Below are positions 19,004 to 29,667 of a stretch of 64,000 nt of DNA, piece by piece (the first letter of the stretch is position 1; each line of letters opens with the position of its first letter). The stretch is from Xylanimonas cellulosilytica (GTDB lineage Bacteria; Actinomycetota; Actinomycetes; Actinomycetales; Actinomycetaceae). The stretch is from the NCBI GenBank assembly GCA_001072465.1, contig JVKM01000014.1, forward strand, positions 1 through 64,000, read 5' to 3'. The notes beneath the pieces are model-generated. The model was not told where the DNA came from. It worked only from the letters and a program-made list of their open reading frames with translations, and ran no database searches. The translations under genes and the position numbers were made by a program.

Positions 19004-19468
19004 TTACTGGAGGTTGTTGTTGCCGTCCGGGTATGCCGCCTGGACACCGCTCACCGCTCGAATGACGTCGATCGACCCGGTGGGCACGCGCAGAGCGTAG
19101 CCGCGCAGGGCGTTGCGATACTCGCGTTCCACGGACACGGAGGCGCCCGGGAACGCGGCGGTTACGGCCTCGTTGATCGAGGCGAGGGTCGCCTCGCCGT
19201 CGGCGCTTTCCGCGAGCTGGACGATGACGACGACCGAGGTGTCTATGTCCTGGCCGGACTGCGCGCTCGGTCCGCTTTGCCCGTTCTTGGACGTCAGTGC
19301 GGTGTCGGGGTCGATCGTCGGCGAGGCCGTGGCTCGCAGCGCGGACTGGGCGGAGTCGCTGCCCGGGTTGGACTGCGGCTCGGGCGTCGACGTAGAGGCG
19401 GGAGAGCAGCCCGCGACCGCGAGCGCGCACGTGCCCACTCCGGCCAGGAATACGGCTGGCTTCTTCAT
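19004..19468 (-). CDS. Stand-alone I9 (subtilisin propeptide-like) lipoprotein
   Basis: A 154-aa lipoprotein. The signal ends in lipobox AVAGC (Cys21), then a Ser/Thr-rich linker, then an inhibitor-I9/propeptide domain over residues about 75-150. This domain aligns closely with the prodomains of the two S8 proteases next door (IVQLAESAD, LASINEAV, GYALRVP, IRAVSGVQAAY), and the signal peptide has the same KKPA opening. There is no protease domain: the frame stops right after the propeptide. It may inhibit or chaperone the neighbouring subtilases at the cell surface, or be a leftover of a third protease. An AAGGAG ribosome site supports ATG 19468. Confidence 0.75.
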   Translation of the reverse strand: MKKPAVFLAGVGTCALAVAGCSPASTSTPEPQSNPGSDSAQSALRATASPTIDPDTALTSKNGQSGPSAQSGQDIDTSVVVIVQLAESADGEATLASINEAVTAAFPGASVSVEREYRNALRGYALRVPTGSIDVIRAVSGVQAAYPDGNNNLQ

Positions 19469-19584
19469 GGTTATCTGCTCCTTGCTGTGGGCATGCACCG
19501 TCGCGCTGACGCTTCCAACATACCGCAGCGGTGATCGACGTTGCGGCGTTCGTACGCGTACGCGGACACCCGTGGACGAGACGA

Positions 19585-19619
19585 GGCCCGGGAGCACTCG
19601 CAGTGAGCGTTCCCGGGCC
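19585..19619 (-). terminator. Terminator of the broken subtilase gene
   Basis: GGCCCGGGA (19585-19593) pairs with TCCCGGGCC (19611-19619), with a short inner CACT/AGTG stem. It lies about 45 bases after the stop of the minus-strand S8 gene. Confidence 0.7.
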
Positions 19620-19664
19620 CCGGCCTCGTGAATGAGCGAATCAGTGATTCAGGTGCGATGCACG

Positions 19665-22600
19665 TCAGCGCACCCAGACCCCGTTCGCGTCGAACACGTA
19701 GGTGCGTCCGTTGATCACGTGCGTGCCGGTGAACATTGCTCCATCGGGTCCCAGGTAGTACCAGGCACCGTCGAGGTTCAGCCATCCGGTGTGCATCGCG
19801 CCCGAATCCTTCAGGTAGTACCAGGAGCCGCCATCGCGCACCCATCCGGTCGCCATCGCGCCGGATGCGGTGAGATAGTACCAGGAACCACCGTCGGCGA
19901 CCCACCCGGTCTTCATGACCTTCGTGGCCGGATCCAGGTAGTACCAGTAAGCACCGTCGAAGCTCTCGTCGAACACCCAGCCGCCAACCAGGGCGCCCTC
20001 GGAATTTGCGTACACCCACGCACCGTCATCGCGCCGGAGCCAGCCGGTCATCATGTAGCCATCGGAGCCGAACAGGTAGTCCTTACCACCGATCGTGAAC
20101 CAGCCGTTCTTGAGGTACTCCTTCCCGTTGGCGCACTGGTACCACCAGCCACGCAAGTCCTTCGCCCAGTGGCCGCCGTCAGCCGTGACGCACACGCCAG
20201 GGTTATCCGACGGCAGGTCAAGGGTCGCTGCCTTGGAGTGGTTCAGTCCGTAATCCCACGCGAGGACGTAGGGGTGGGCGATGACCTCGCCGGAGCCACC
20301 CTGATCGGCCCACCCCTGCGAGATGGCCGACATGGGAACCTCGACGTGGTACGTGTAGGTTCCGTCAGCCCCGACCGTTCCTTCGTTGTCCGCGAACACG
20401 TGGCGGTAGAACCACAGGCCGTCGGCCGGGTCATGCAGGTCGAACGCGGCCAGCGGGGACGCGTCGGTGACGTCAAAGGACACGACCGTGTCGGCACCCT
20501 CGCCCTTGTACTCCAGGTTGGAGACAACGGGCGCGGCCGTGTCGATGCGGAACTCGTAGGAGATCGACTGCTCGGCCTGCGAAGGGCCGTCGTTGTGCGC
20601 GGACAGCGTCAGCTTGTACACACCATCGGGCAGGTTCCTGTACTCGGCGTCGCGCAGATCCAGGACCAGCGGCTCACGTCCCCGCTCGACCCACGTCATC
20701 CTTCCGGACGAATCCAGCGCGGACTTCCAGTTCTGGTAGCGCGTGAAGGACGCGATCGTCTCTCCCGCAGCGTTCGTGTACGCGGCGTTGATCGTGTGCA
20801 CGCTGCGCAGCGTGCCCGTGCGGGGTTCGAGAATCGTGGGAGCGCCCGAGGCAACCGAGCGAGAGAGGACGTTCTTGCTCGAGCTGGGCAGACCGATACG
20901 ATCAGCATCCTTGACCAGGGGGTTGTATCCCAGCTGCTGGCGCGTGGATCCGTTGTAGACCCAGGAGGCGAGCGTGTGAGCCCCGTCCTCGGAGGCGAGG
21001 GCGTCGAAAATGGGGGCCTTGCCCCAGTCACCGTAGAAGCCCAAGTAGGGCACGGTCAGGTCGGGCTGGGACGCGGTCTTCGAGGCGAAACGCACGAATC
21101 CATCGAGGAAGGTGCCGTTGGGCGTGTTCTGCGCGACGGAGGAGTCGAAGTCGGAGCCAGGCTTGACATCCACGCCCACCGTGACCTCGCCGTTCGCGGG
21201 AACGGTGACGGTCGCGCCCTCACCGGTGCCACTCACGGCCGCGCCGGAGTAGGCGATGTCCACGCCCTTGCCTCGCCAATCGGCGGACTTGCCGGTGAAG
21301 AACCCACCCTCAACAATCTCGGAGAGGGCCTGCGAGCTCAGCGCGTAGGTGGCCTCCGCGCCGGACAGGTTGTGCAGCGTGACGTCGAAGTGCCAGCCCT
21401 TCGTACCATCCCCCAGGTCCACCTTGGGCCGGGACTGCTCGGGGGCGCCGACCACGGTCGGATACACGGACGAGGTCGTGGCCGCCAGGACATTCGTCAG
21501 GCCCGATCCCTGCTTGCGCGGTGAGTACGGGGCGCCAGTGTCCTGGAGCGGGTCGACGACGGGGGTCGCCGTTCCCATGATGAGGTTCTGGACGACATCG
21601 ATCTTCTGACGCGCGCTCATCGAGGCAAACAGCGGATCGTTCTCAACGCGCTGCAGGACGACGGCGCTCACGCCCGCCATCTGCGGGGTCGCCATCGAGG
21701 TGCCGGACATGAACTCGTAGGTGCCGCCGGGCACAGCCGAGTAGATGTTGCCTCCGGGGGCGCTGACCTCGGGCTTGAGGCGCAGGTCCGGGGTGACGCC
21801 CAACGAGGAGAAGCTCGACATGGAGTACTTCTTGCTCGGGGCCACGACCTTGCCGGGGGCGACGCTCAGGTGGTGGTCGGCGGCGGCCAGCATGGCCTCA
21901 CCGTCAGCCTGCGAGATGAACGCGGCGGGCACGCCGTCCGTCGCCAGGCTCATGACCACGAGCGAGTCACCGGGCACGTTGTTGTAGACGATGAAGCCGG
22001 CGGGCTTGGAGCCGGCAATGTTGTTGAACTTGTCCTGGAAGGTGAGAGTACCGCGCTTGACCAGCACGATCTTGCCCGCGAGGCCCTCGGGGTACTTGGC
22101 CTTGAGCGCGGCGCCATCCTCGGGCGAACCGATGCCGCCGTCGACGTACTCGAAGGGACCGCCGGTCAGGTCGGACAGGTCGGGCATCTTCTGGCCGTCG
22201 GCGCCGCCGGCGCGCTGGTAGGCGATGTCGCGGTCGCCGACGGTGAAGGCGCTGTGCGACAGCGAGTTGTCGACCGAGGCCACGGACACGACGGAGGACT
22301 AGGACGCCGGTTCGCCCAGGACGGAGGAGTCGGGGTCGGAGGCGAAGGGCAGGTTCTTGCCGGAGAGGTTGCCGTATCCGGCCGTGTACTCGTTGCCGGC
22401 GGCCGCGTTCACGGTGACGCCAGCGTCCTGGAGGCTCTTGAACACGGTCGCGTACATGGAGTCGGCCTCGTTATCCATGCCGCCGGTCTGTCCGAGGGAC
22501 AGGTTCACGACGTCGGGGCGCAGGACGACCATGTCGTCGAGGGCGGCGAGCAGCGCCGAGTCCGGGATGCCGCCGCTGATACTGCTGGCGACCTTGGCGA

Positions 22601-23489
22601 CGATGATCTGCGCGTCCGGGGCGATGCCCACGATTTCACCCGCGTTGCCCGCGGTGATGCCGGCGACGTGCGTGCCGTGCGATCCGGCTTTGCCGGTCGG
22701 CGAGGCGTCCGGGTCGTTATCCGCGTAGTCGTAGGCGAAGGGGAACTTTTCCGACACGTAGCTGCCGGTCTTGCCGTCGCCAAGATGTGGGGTCAGGCCC
22801 TCCACCTTGTCCTCGGAAAGCCCGGGGGTCCCGTGCAGGGCACCCGCGAACGCTGGGTGGGTCATGTCCACGCCCGTGTCGATGATGGCGACGACCTTGC
22901 CATTACCCTTTTGGGTGATCTGGTCGGCGTGCATCATCAGCTGGGCGCTGAGGTTGTCGGGGTTCTGGGTGGAGATGCGCGAGGAGTTCGTCGCGCCCTC
23001 TCCGGCGACCTGGTCATCGACACCATCGACATGGGTCTCGCGATCGAGGAAGGCGGCGTTGACGCCGCTCACCGCGCGGATCGCGTCGAGGGATCCGGCG
23101 GGGGCGCTCAGCGCGAAGCCCTGCAGGGCCTTGTCGTACTGGCGCTCCACCTGGGCGGAAGAGCCGGGGAACGCACCGGCCACGGCCTCGTTGATCGAGG
23201 CGAGGGAGGCCGCGCGGTCTGCACCCTCGTCGAGCTGGACGACGATAGTGACGACCGCGGCGGGGTCGACCTCGTCGGTCGTCGGCGGCTGAGCGTCCTG
23301 CGTGGTCTGTCCGCTCTTCGAGGTGAGCGCGGTATCGACGTCGCCGACGGGCAGGGACGAGGCCGTGGCGCCTGCGTCGGGTCGGGTGTCTGCCGGGGTT
23401 GGCGGGGATGCGAGGGTCGCGGGGCCGGCAACCACCAGAGCGGCGGTGCCAGCCAGCGCGAGGAACGCCGCTGGTTTCTTCGTTGTCAT
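19665..23489 (-). pseudogene. S8 subtilase with wall-binding repeats, interrupted by in-frame TAG
   Basis: A 1275-codon frame broken only by TAG at 22299-22301 (codon 397). The intact paralogue at 23687-27508 has Tyr in the same place (ATYSSVV here reads AS-stop-SSVV), so a single TAC-to-TAG change explains it. Order: Sec signal; I9 prodomain (about 75-150); S8 domain with Asp in IIDTGVD and His in HGTHVAG before the stop; then PA-like insert, catalytic Ser in GTSMATPQMAG, Fn3-like C5a-peptidase-type domain, and five or six GW wall-binding repeats after it. The 396-aa upstream piece lacks the Ser; the downstream piece has no signal. It is a nonsense mutant, a phase variant, or a readthrough case. 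Confidence 0.85.
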
Positions 23490-23613
23490 GTGCGTAACTC
23501 CAAAATGTGAATGGGGACCTCGAGAGGCACGAAGCGAACGCGTACCTATTGGTCGTTATGTGAGGACAGCGCTGCGACGCATCATTGCGCAGCACGTCGG
23601 ACAGCAGGGCAGT

Positions 23614-23670
23614 GCGACGACGAACAAGGCCCGGGCCGGGTGAGACGCCCTCCCCGGGCCTCGTCGTCGC
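23614..23670 (-). terminator. Terminator of the intact subtilase gene
   Basis: GCGACGACGA (23614-23623) and GGCCCGGG (23628-23635) pair with CCCCGGGCC (23652-23660) and TCGTCGTCGC (23661-23670). It lies just after the minus-strand stop at 23687. Confidence 0.7.
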
Positions 23671-23686
23671 TGGGCAAGCACTCAGG

Positions 23687-26600
23687 TCAACCGACCCACG
23701 CGCCGCTCCCGTCAAAGACGTAGGTACGCCCGTTAATCACGTGCGTGCCCGTGAACATCGCACCATCGGGGCCCAGGTAGTACCAGGTGCCACCGACCTT
23801 GACCCAGCCTGTCGCCATCTTGCCCGAGTCGGACAGGTAGTACCAGGAGCCGCCATCGTGCACCCAGCCGATGGCCATCGCGCCGGAACCTGTGAGGTAG
23901 TACCACGAGCCGCCGTCGGCGAGCCACCCGGTCTTCATGATCTTGGTGGCCGGATCCAGGTAGTACCAGTAGGGGCCACCGTACACGCCGTCGAGGACCC
24001 ACCCGCCGACGGGAACGCCATCGGAATCCACGTACATCCAGTCACCGCTGGGGTGCTTGACGAAGCCGGTCATCATGTAACCGGAGGGGCTGAACTGGTA
24101 GTCCCTGCCACCGATCGTGAACCAGCCTCCTCCCAGGTACGCCCTCTCGTTAGCGCACTGGTACCGCCAGTACCGCACTTCCTTGATCCAGTGACCGCCC
24201 GTCGGATCCTTGCACGAGGCCGTCTCGTTGTCGTCGGAGATGGGCAGGTCGAGGCTCACCGGCTCGGAGGGGTTGAGCCCGTAGTCCCACGCGAGCAGGT
24301 AGGGATTGTCGATGACTCCGCCGACGCCACCCTGGTCACTCCACGCCCCAGAGATCTCCATCAATGGGATCTCAACGTGGTACATGTACCGACCGTCGGG
24401 GCCAACGCTACCCTCGCTCTCGGTGAAGACGTGGCGGTAGAACCACAGGCCGTCAGCCGGGTCGTGCAAGTCGATCGCCGCCAGGGGCGAGTCATCGGCG
24501 ACATTGAAGGACACGGCCATGTCGGGCCCGTCTCCGCCGTACGTCACTCCTGAGATGACCGGTGCCGTCGTGTCGAGGCGGAACTTGTAGGAGATCGACT
24601 GCTCGGCGCGCGACGGGCCGTCGTTGGACGCGGCGATCCGCAGCGTGTACGTGCCGTCGGGCATGTGCGAGAACTTCTCCGCGTTCGCGTCGAAGACCGT
24701 GGACTCGTGGTAGGCCTCGACCCAGGTGTTCTCCTCGGTGCTCGTCTGGTAGAGGGACTTCCAGTTCCGATGGTTGGTCACCGAGAAGACCGTCTCCCCG
24801 GCCTCGTTCGTGTAGGTGCTGGTCAGCGAGTGGACGCTGCGCAGCGTGCCCGTGCGGGGTTCGAGGATCGTCGGGGCGCCCGAGGCCGTGGACCTGGAGA
24901 TCACGTAGCGCTGCGGGTTGGGCTTGCCGGTGCGCTCGGCCGCCTTAACGAGGGGGTTGTAGCCGAGGGAGTCGCCGGTCTTGCCGTTGACGATGGCCGA
25001 GGCCCGGGTGTGTGCGCCGCCGTCCGAGGCGAGGGCGTCGAAGATGGGGACCTTGCCCCAGTCGCCGTAGAAGCCCAGGTAGGGCACGGCGAGGTCGGGC
25101 TGGGACGCGGTCTTCGACGCGAAGCGCACGAAACCGTCGAGGAACGTACCGTTGGGCGCATTGTCCGCGACGTAGGAGGCGAACTCGCTGCCGGGCGTGA
25201 TGTCGATACCGACGGTGGCCTCGCCGCTCGCGGGGACCGTCACCGTCGCACCCTCGGCGGACGCGGATGCGGCGCCCGAGTACGCGATCTCCACGCCACG
25301 GCCTCGCCAATCAGAGGAGTGCTGCGTGAAGAATCCGCCGTCCACGATCTCGGAGAGGGCCTGCGAGCTCAGCTCGTAGGTGGCCGGAACACCCGAGAGG
25401 TTATGCAGCGTGACGTCGAAGTGCCACCCCTTCGTGCCGTCCCCCAGGTCCGCCTTGGGTCGGGACTGCTCGGGGGCGCCGACCACGGTCGGGTACACGG
25501 ACGAAGTCGTCGCAGCCAGGGCGTCGACGAGGCCCGCGCCCTGCTTACGCGGCGAGTACAACGCGCCCGTCGTCTGAGCCGCATCCGTCAGCGGACGGGC
25601 AGTGCCCATGATGAGGTTCTGGACGACGTCAGCCTTCTGACGCGCACTCATCGAGGCGAAGAGCGGGTCGGACTGGACGCGCTGCAAGACGATCGTGCTG
25701 ACGCCCGCCATCTGAGGCGTGGCCATCGACGTACCCGAGGACTGCTCGTACGCACCGTCCGGTATCGACGAGAAAACCTCGCCACCGGGCGCCGCGATCT
25801 CGGGCTTGAGGCGCAGGTCCGGGGACACGCCCCACGCGGAGAATTCCGACGCCTCGTACACGGTGGACTGCGGCAGGACCTGACCCTCGGCGATCGAGAG
25901 CGTGTGCTCGGGGGCGTCCAGCATGGCCTGGCCATCGGCCTGAGAGATGAACGCCGCGGGCATGTCCTGCGTCGTCAGATTCATGGCGATGAGCGATCCG
26001 ACCGACACGTTGTTGTAGACGACGATTCCGGCGGGCTTGAGGTCGTAGAGGTTCTCGACCTTCTTCTGGTAGGTCATGTTGCCGCGGGAGACGAGCGCGA
26101 TCTTGCCGGCGAGGCCGTCCGGGTACTTCGCCTTGAGCGCGGCGGCGTCCTCCTCGGAGGCGAACCCGGCGTCCACGTACTCGTAGGTGCCGGCGGGCAG
26201 GTCGGAGAAGAAGGCGACCTTCTCGCCGTTGAGGCCGCGAGCGCGCTGATATCCGATGTCTTTCCCATTGACGGTGAAGGCGTTGCGCATCAGGGCGTTT
26301 TCGACCGAGGCGACGGCAACCACCGAGGAGTAGGTCGCCGGCTCGTCCATAACCGAGGAGTCGGGGTCCGAGGCGTAGGGCAGGCCCTTGCCGGAGTTGT
26401 TGCCGTACCCGGTGGAGAAGGCATTGCCCGAGGCCGCGTTGACGGTGATGCCCGCTTCCTGCAGCTTCTTGTACACGGTCGCGTACACCGTGTCGGCCTC
26501 GCCATCCATGCCGGCCGTCCAGCCGAGCGACAGGTTAATGACGTCGGGATGCAGGACGAGCATGTCGTCGAGGGAGGCAAGCAGCGCCGAGTCCAGCAGC

Positions 26601-27508
26601 GCGTCGTCCTCGCTGCGCGTCACCTTCGCGACGATCACCTGGGTGTTCGGAGCGGTGCCGACGATCTTGTCGGCGTTACCTGCGGCGATGCCGGCGACAT
26701 GCGTCCCGTGGGAACCGTACGGGGTCTTCGCCGGCGACGCGTCGTTGTCGCCGTCCGCGTAGTCGTAGGCGAAGGGGAACTTCTGCGAGACGTAGACGCC
26801 GGTCTTGCCCTCACCCAGCTGCGAGGTCATCGCGGCGACCTTCTGCGGGGTGAGCGGGGGCGTTCCCGCGAGCTCGCCAGTGAATGCCGGATGCGTCATG
26901 TCGACGCCCGTGTCGATGACGGCGATGACCTTTCCTTCGCCCTTCTGGGCGACCTGGTCGATGTGCATCATGAGATGGGCGCTCAGGTTGACGGGGTCCT
27001 GCCCGCCGGTCTGCGAGGACTCGATACCACCCTCGGCATCGGGCGTGGCCACATCACTGACGCGACCCTCGCGCTCAAGGAACGCGGCGCGTACGCCCGG
27101 GGCACGGCGGATTGCATCGAGCGCACCGACGGGTGCCTTGAGGGCGAAGCCCGACATGACGTTGCCGTACTCGTGCTCCACCTGGGCCTGCGTTCCCGGG
27201 TAGAGGGCGGACACGGCCTCGTTGATCTCACTGATCGCACCCTCGCGGGACGCGCCATCCTCGAGCTGGACGATGACGCCGACGACGCGCGCCGGGTCCG
27301 CCTCTGCGCCGGTCGAGGAGGGCGCGGACTGTCCGCTCTTCGAGGTCAGCGCCGTGTCGATGTCGCCCACGGGCAGGGAGGTTGCTGCGCCATCGTGCGT
27401 TCCGGTGGGTCCCGGGGGCAGGGGCGAGGCCAGGGTGGCCGGCCCAGTCACCGCGAGCGCGCACGCGCCGACGAAAGCGAGGAGGGCAGCCGGTTTCTTC
27501 GTTGACAT
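23687..27508 (-). CDS. Secreted S8 subtilase with C5a-peptidase-like architecture and GW wall-binding repeats
   Basis: A 1273-aa exoprotease. Sec signal (1-28), I9 prodomain (about 75-148), S8 catalytic domain with Asp199 (VIDTGVD), His267 (HGTHVAG), oxyanion Asn362 (SGN) and Ser594 (GTSMATPQM), a PA-like domain inserted between His and Ser (about 430-540), then an Fn3/DUF1034-like domain and a segment containing DLHDPADGLWFYRHVF. The last 220 residues hold about seven GW/WYYL choline- or glucan-binding-type repeats that would keep it on the wall. It likely digests host or matrix proteins. ATG 27508 has GGAGAAGG upstream; the frame is open to 27610 but without a ribosome site. Paralogue of the broken gene downstream. 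Confidence 0.92.
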   Translation of the reverse strand: MSTKKPAALLAFVGACALAVTGPATLASPLPPGPTGTHDGAATSLPVGDIDTALTSKSGQSAPSSTGAEADPARVVGVIVQLEDGASREGAISEINEAVSALYPGTQAQVEHEYGNVMSGFALKAPVGALDAIRRAPGVRAAFLEREGRVSDVATPDAEGGIESSQTGGQDPVNLSAHLMMHIDQVAQKGEGKVIAVIDTGVDMTHPAFTGELAGTPPLTPQKVAAMTSQLGEGKTGVYVSQKFPFAYDYADGDNDASPAKTPYGSHGTHVAGIAAGNADKIVGTAPNTQVIVAKVTRSEDDALLDSALLASLDDMLVLHPDVINLSLGWTAGMDGEADTVYATVYKKLQEAGITVNAASGNAFSTGYGNNSGKGLPYASDPDSSVMDEPATYSSVVAVASVENALMRNAFTVNGKDIGYQRARGLNGEKVAFFSDLPAGTYEYVDAGFASEEDAAALKAKYPDGLAGKIALVSRGNMTYQKKVENLYDLKPAGIVVYNNVSVGSLIAMNLTTQDMPAAFISQADGQAMLDAPEHTLSIAEGQVLPQSTVYEASEFSAWGVSPDLRLKPEIAAPGGEVFSSIPDGAYEQSSGTSMATPQMAGVSTIVLQRVQSDPLFASMSARQKADVVQNLIMGTARPLTDAAQTTGALYSPRKQGAGLVDALAATTSSVYPTVVGAPEQSRPKADLGDGTKGWHFDVTLHNLSGVPATYELSSQALSEIVDGGFFTQHSSDWRGRGVEIAYSGAASASAEGATVTVPASGEATVGIDITPGSEFASYVADNAPNGTFLDGFVRFASKTASQPDLAVPYLGFYGDWGKVPIFDALASDGGAHTRASAIVNGKTGDSLGYNPLVKAAERTGKPNPQRYVISRSTASGAPTILEPRTGTLRSVHSLTSTYTNEAGETVFSVTNHRNWKSLYQTSTEENTWVEAYHESTVFDANAEKFSHMPDGTYTLRIAASNDGPSRAEQSISYKFRLDTTAPVISGVTYGGDGPDMAVSFNVADDSPLAAIDLHDPADGLWFYRHVFTESEGSVGPDGRYMYHVEIPLMEISGAWSDQGGVGGVIDNPYLLAWDYGLNPSEPVSLDLPISDDNETASCKDPTGGHWIKEVRYWRYQCANERAYLGGGWFTIGGRDYQFSPSGYMMTGFVKHPSGDWMYVDSDGVPVGGWVLDGVYGGPYWYYLDPATKIMKTGWLADGGSWYYLTGSGAMAIGWVHDGGSWYYLSDSGKMATGWVKVGGTWYYLGPDGAMFTGTHVINGRTYVFDGSGAWVG

Positions 27509-27661
27509 AAGCCTTCTCCGATATGTTGGGGGACGGAGTGCCAGTGGCACCCGGTACGTCGGCGTACCAGCCGTCTCCTCACAACATACCTCATGTGCCC
27601 TACCTGACAATCACCATCTTGCTTACCGATATGTGAAGCGCAGCTGAAGCGTCTAACACGA

Positions 27662-27699
27662 CCGGGCCCGGGAGCGCGCTACTGCGTTCCCGGACCCGG
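27662..27699 (-). terminator. Terminator of the PDPQPA/GW-repeat surface protein gene
   Basis: CCGGGCCCGGGA (27662-27673) pairs with TCCCGGACCCGG (27688-27699), 11 of 12 positions, just after the stop at 27730. Confidence 0.7.
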
Positions 27700-27729
27700 C
27701 GTATTGCCTGGCGGTAGGCGGATATCAGA

Positions 27730-29667
27730 TCACGGCATCCACATACCCGAGGCGTCGAAGGTGTACATACGGCCGTTGATCATCTGCGTGCCGGTCACCA
27801 TGGCCCCCGAGGGAGACAGGTAATACCAGGCGCCACCCAGGTTGAGCCAGCCGGTGGCCATCGCGCCCGAGCCGTGCAGGTAGTACCAGGTGCTACCATC
27901 CTTCACCCAACCGGTACGCATGGCGCCATCCGAGCCGAGGAAGTACCAGGAGCCGCCGATCATCTGCCAGCCGGTGAGCATCGCGCCCGAGCCGTGCAGG
28001 TAGAACCACGTGCCACCCAGGTTGACCCATCCGGTGGCCATCGCACCGGAGCCATGCAGGTAGTACCAGACACCGTCGACCATGACCCAGCCGGTACGCA
28101 TCAGGCCGTTGTCACCCAGGTAGTACCAGGAGCCGCGGACCATCTGCCAGCCGGTGAGCTGAGCGCCAGAGGCGTCGTGGTAGTACCAGGCTCCACCGTC
28201 CATGACCCAGCCGGTGCGCATGTAGCCGCGTCCGTCGAATCGGTAGGTGCGTCCGTCAATCACCATGGAGGTGCTCATCGGGTAGGTGCCGTCAGCGTTG
28301 CGGTACCACCAGCCGACCGAGTCCATCACCCAGGCGCCCATCGGGGCGGGAGCAGGCTGCGGGTCAGGCGCGGGCTGCGGGTCCGGCTGAGGCTGCGGGT
28401 TGGGCGCAGGCTGCGGGTCAGGCGCGGGCTGAGGATCGGGAGCAGGCTGCGGATCCGGCTGAGGCTGCGGGTCAGGCGCAGGCTGCGGGTCAGGCGCAGG
28501 CTGCGGATCCGGGGCAGGCTGCGGATCCGGGGCAGGCTGCGGGTCCGGGGCAGGCTGCGGATCCGGGGCAGGCTGCGGGTCCGGCGCAGGCTGCGGATCG
28601 GGCGCAGGCTGCGGATCGGGCTGCGGAGCAGGCTCAACCCACGGAGCAGGTGCCTTCGCGTCCTGCTTCACAGCCTTCACAACAGCGATTGTCGTCGCCG
28701 TTGCCGAGGTTCCATCGGGCAGGGTGGCGGTCAGGTTCACCTGATCCCAATCAACAACGTTGCCGCCAGTGATCGTCGCGCTCTTGCCGTCCTCGGCCAC
28801 CTTCAGGATGACCGCGCCACCGTACTCCAGGCTCCAGGACAGGGTGGCATCCTTGAACTTCTCGGGAAGCAACGGCTTGAGGGTAACAGCCTCACCCTCC
28901 TCCATGTCCACACGGAGGTGATTGAGCGCAATCTCGTCCTTGTCCAGCTCGCTGACGCAGACCTGGACGCTGGCCATCACCGGGTCGAAGACCGTCGGAT
29001 CCATGTAGTCGGCGACAGCCCTCACATCCGAGCAGCCTTCCTTCTGGGCAGTCACGAGGCCTGACTTCTCATCGACGTTGAGGACGTCAATGTCGTCGCC
29101 GGACCAATTGACCTTCGTCATGTTGGCGTTTTCCGGCATGCGCGTGACGCCAATGTTCGTCTGCTGGCCAACGTACAGATCGAGTTTTCCTGACTCGATA
29201 CCAAAGTCGAGGGACGTCATCGCGACCGGTTCGATGGCGACATCGGCACGCTTGGACGGCATGCCGTCGCTGCCCCATGCGACGAGCTTGACGGTCGCGG
29301 GCAGGGCGTCGGTGTGGCCGGCCTTGGCCCAGGCGGCCTGGATATCGGAGAACTTGATGGTGAACGTGTAGTGATGCTTCCCGTCAGCGGTGACGTTGCC
29401 GGGGAAGTCGACGACGCGGCGATAGAAGATCGCGTCGGAGGCTGGATCGCGCAAGTCGATGCTGGACAGGCCGGGATTGTCGACGACGGAGAAGGTGACC
29501 TGACCGCCAATACCTTCACTGGTGGTGGCGAGGTCGGAGATCATCGGACCATCCGCGTCGGGCGCGGGGGTTGCTGCCAGGGCGGGAGCGCCGAAGGCGA
29601 CGCCGGACGCTGCCATCGCGCCGGTCGCCAGGGCCGCTATCCACGCCCTGTGAAATGTGTATGACAT
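27730..29667 (-). CDS. Secreted surface protein with PDPQPA repeats and GW wall-binding repeats
   Basis: A 645-aa exported protein. Sec signal with AxA cleavage (APALA), then a segment like the Fn3-side domain of the neighbouring S8 proteases (SSIDLRDPASDAIFYRRVV against DLHDPADGLWFYRHVF). Two Ig-like regions follow (about 150-335). About 16-17 copies of a six-residue PDPQPA-type unit (near 345-445) form a wall-spanning stalk, and about nine GW/WYYL repeats (455-645) bind the wall. There is no protease domain, so it is probably an adhesin or scaffold. The start is ATG 29667 with GGAG 5 nt upstream; a GTG two codons earlier is less likely. Confidence 0.85.
   Translation of the reverse strand: MSYTFHRAWIAALATGAMAASGVAFGAPALAATPAPDADGPMISDLATTSEGIGGQVTFSVVDNPGLSSIDLRDPASDAIFYRRVVDFPGNVTADGKHHYTFTIKFSDIQAAWAKAGHTDALPATVKLVAWGSDGMPSKRADVAIEPVAMTSLDFGIESGKLDLYVGQQTNIGVTRMPENANMTKVNWSGDDIDVLNVDEKSGLVTAQKEGCSDVRAVADYMDPTVFDPVMASVQVCVSELDKDEIALNHLRVDMEEGEAVTLKPLLPEKFKDATLSWSLEYGGAVILKVAEDGKSATITGGNVVDWDQVNLTATLPDGTSATATTIAVVKAVKQDAKAPAPWVEPAPQPDPQPAPDPQPAPDPQPAPDPQPAPDPQPAPDPQPAPDPQPAPDPQPAPDPQPQPDPQPAPDPQPAPDPQPAPNPQPQPDPQPAPDPQPAPAPMGAWVMDSVGWWYRNADGTYPMSTSMVIDGRTYRFDGRGYMRTGWVMDGGAWYYHDASGAQLTGWQMVRGSWYYLGDNGLMRTGWVMVDGVWYYLHGSGAMATGWVNLGGTWFYLHGSGAMLTGWQMIGGSWYFLGSDGAMRTGWVKDGSTWYYLHGSGAMATGWLNLGGAWYYLSPSGAMVTGTQMINGRMYTFDASGMWMP
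28343..28640 (-). repeat. 18-bp tandem repeat encoding PDPQPA units
   Basis: About 16-17 near-identical 18-bp units inside the surface-protein gene, with scattered synonymous changes and a few PQPDPQ variants. Unit number is expected to vary between strains by slippage. Confidence 0.9.

Noticed and set aside
28343..28640. Possible CRISPR array
   Set aside because: The 18-bp units are contiguous without spacers and encode PDPQPA in-frame in a surface protein.
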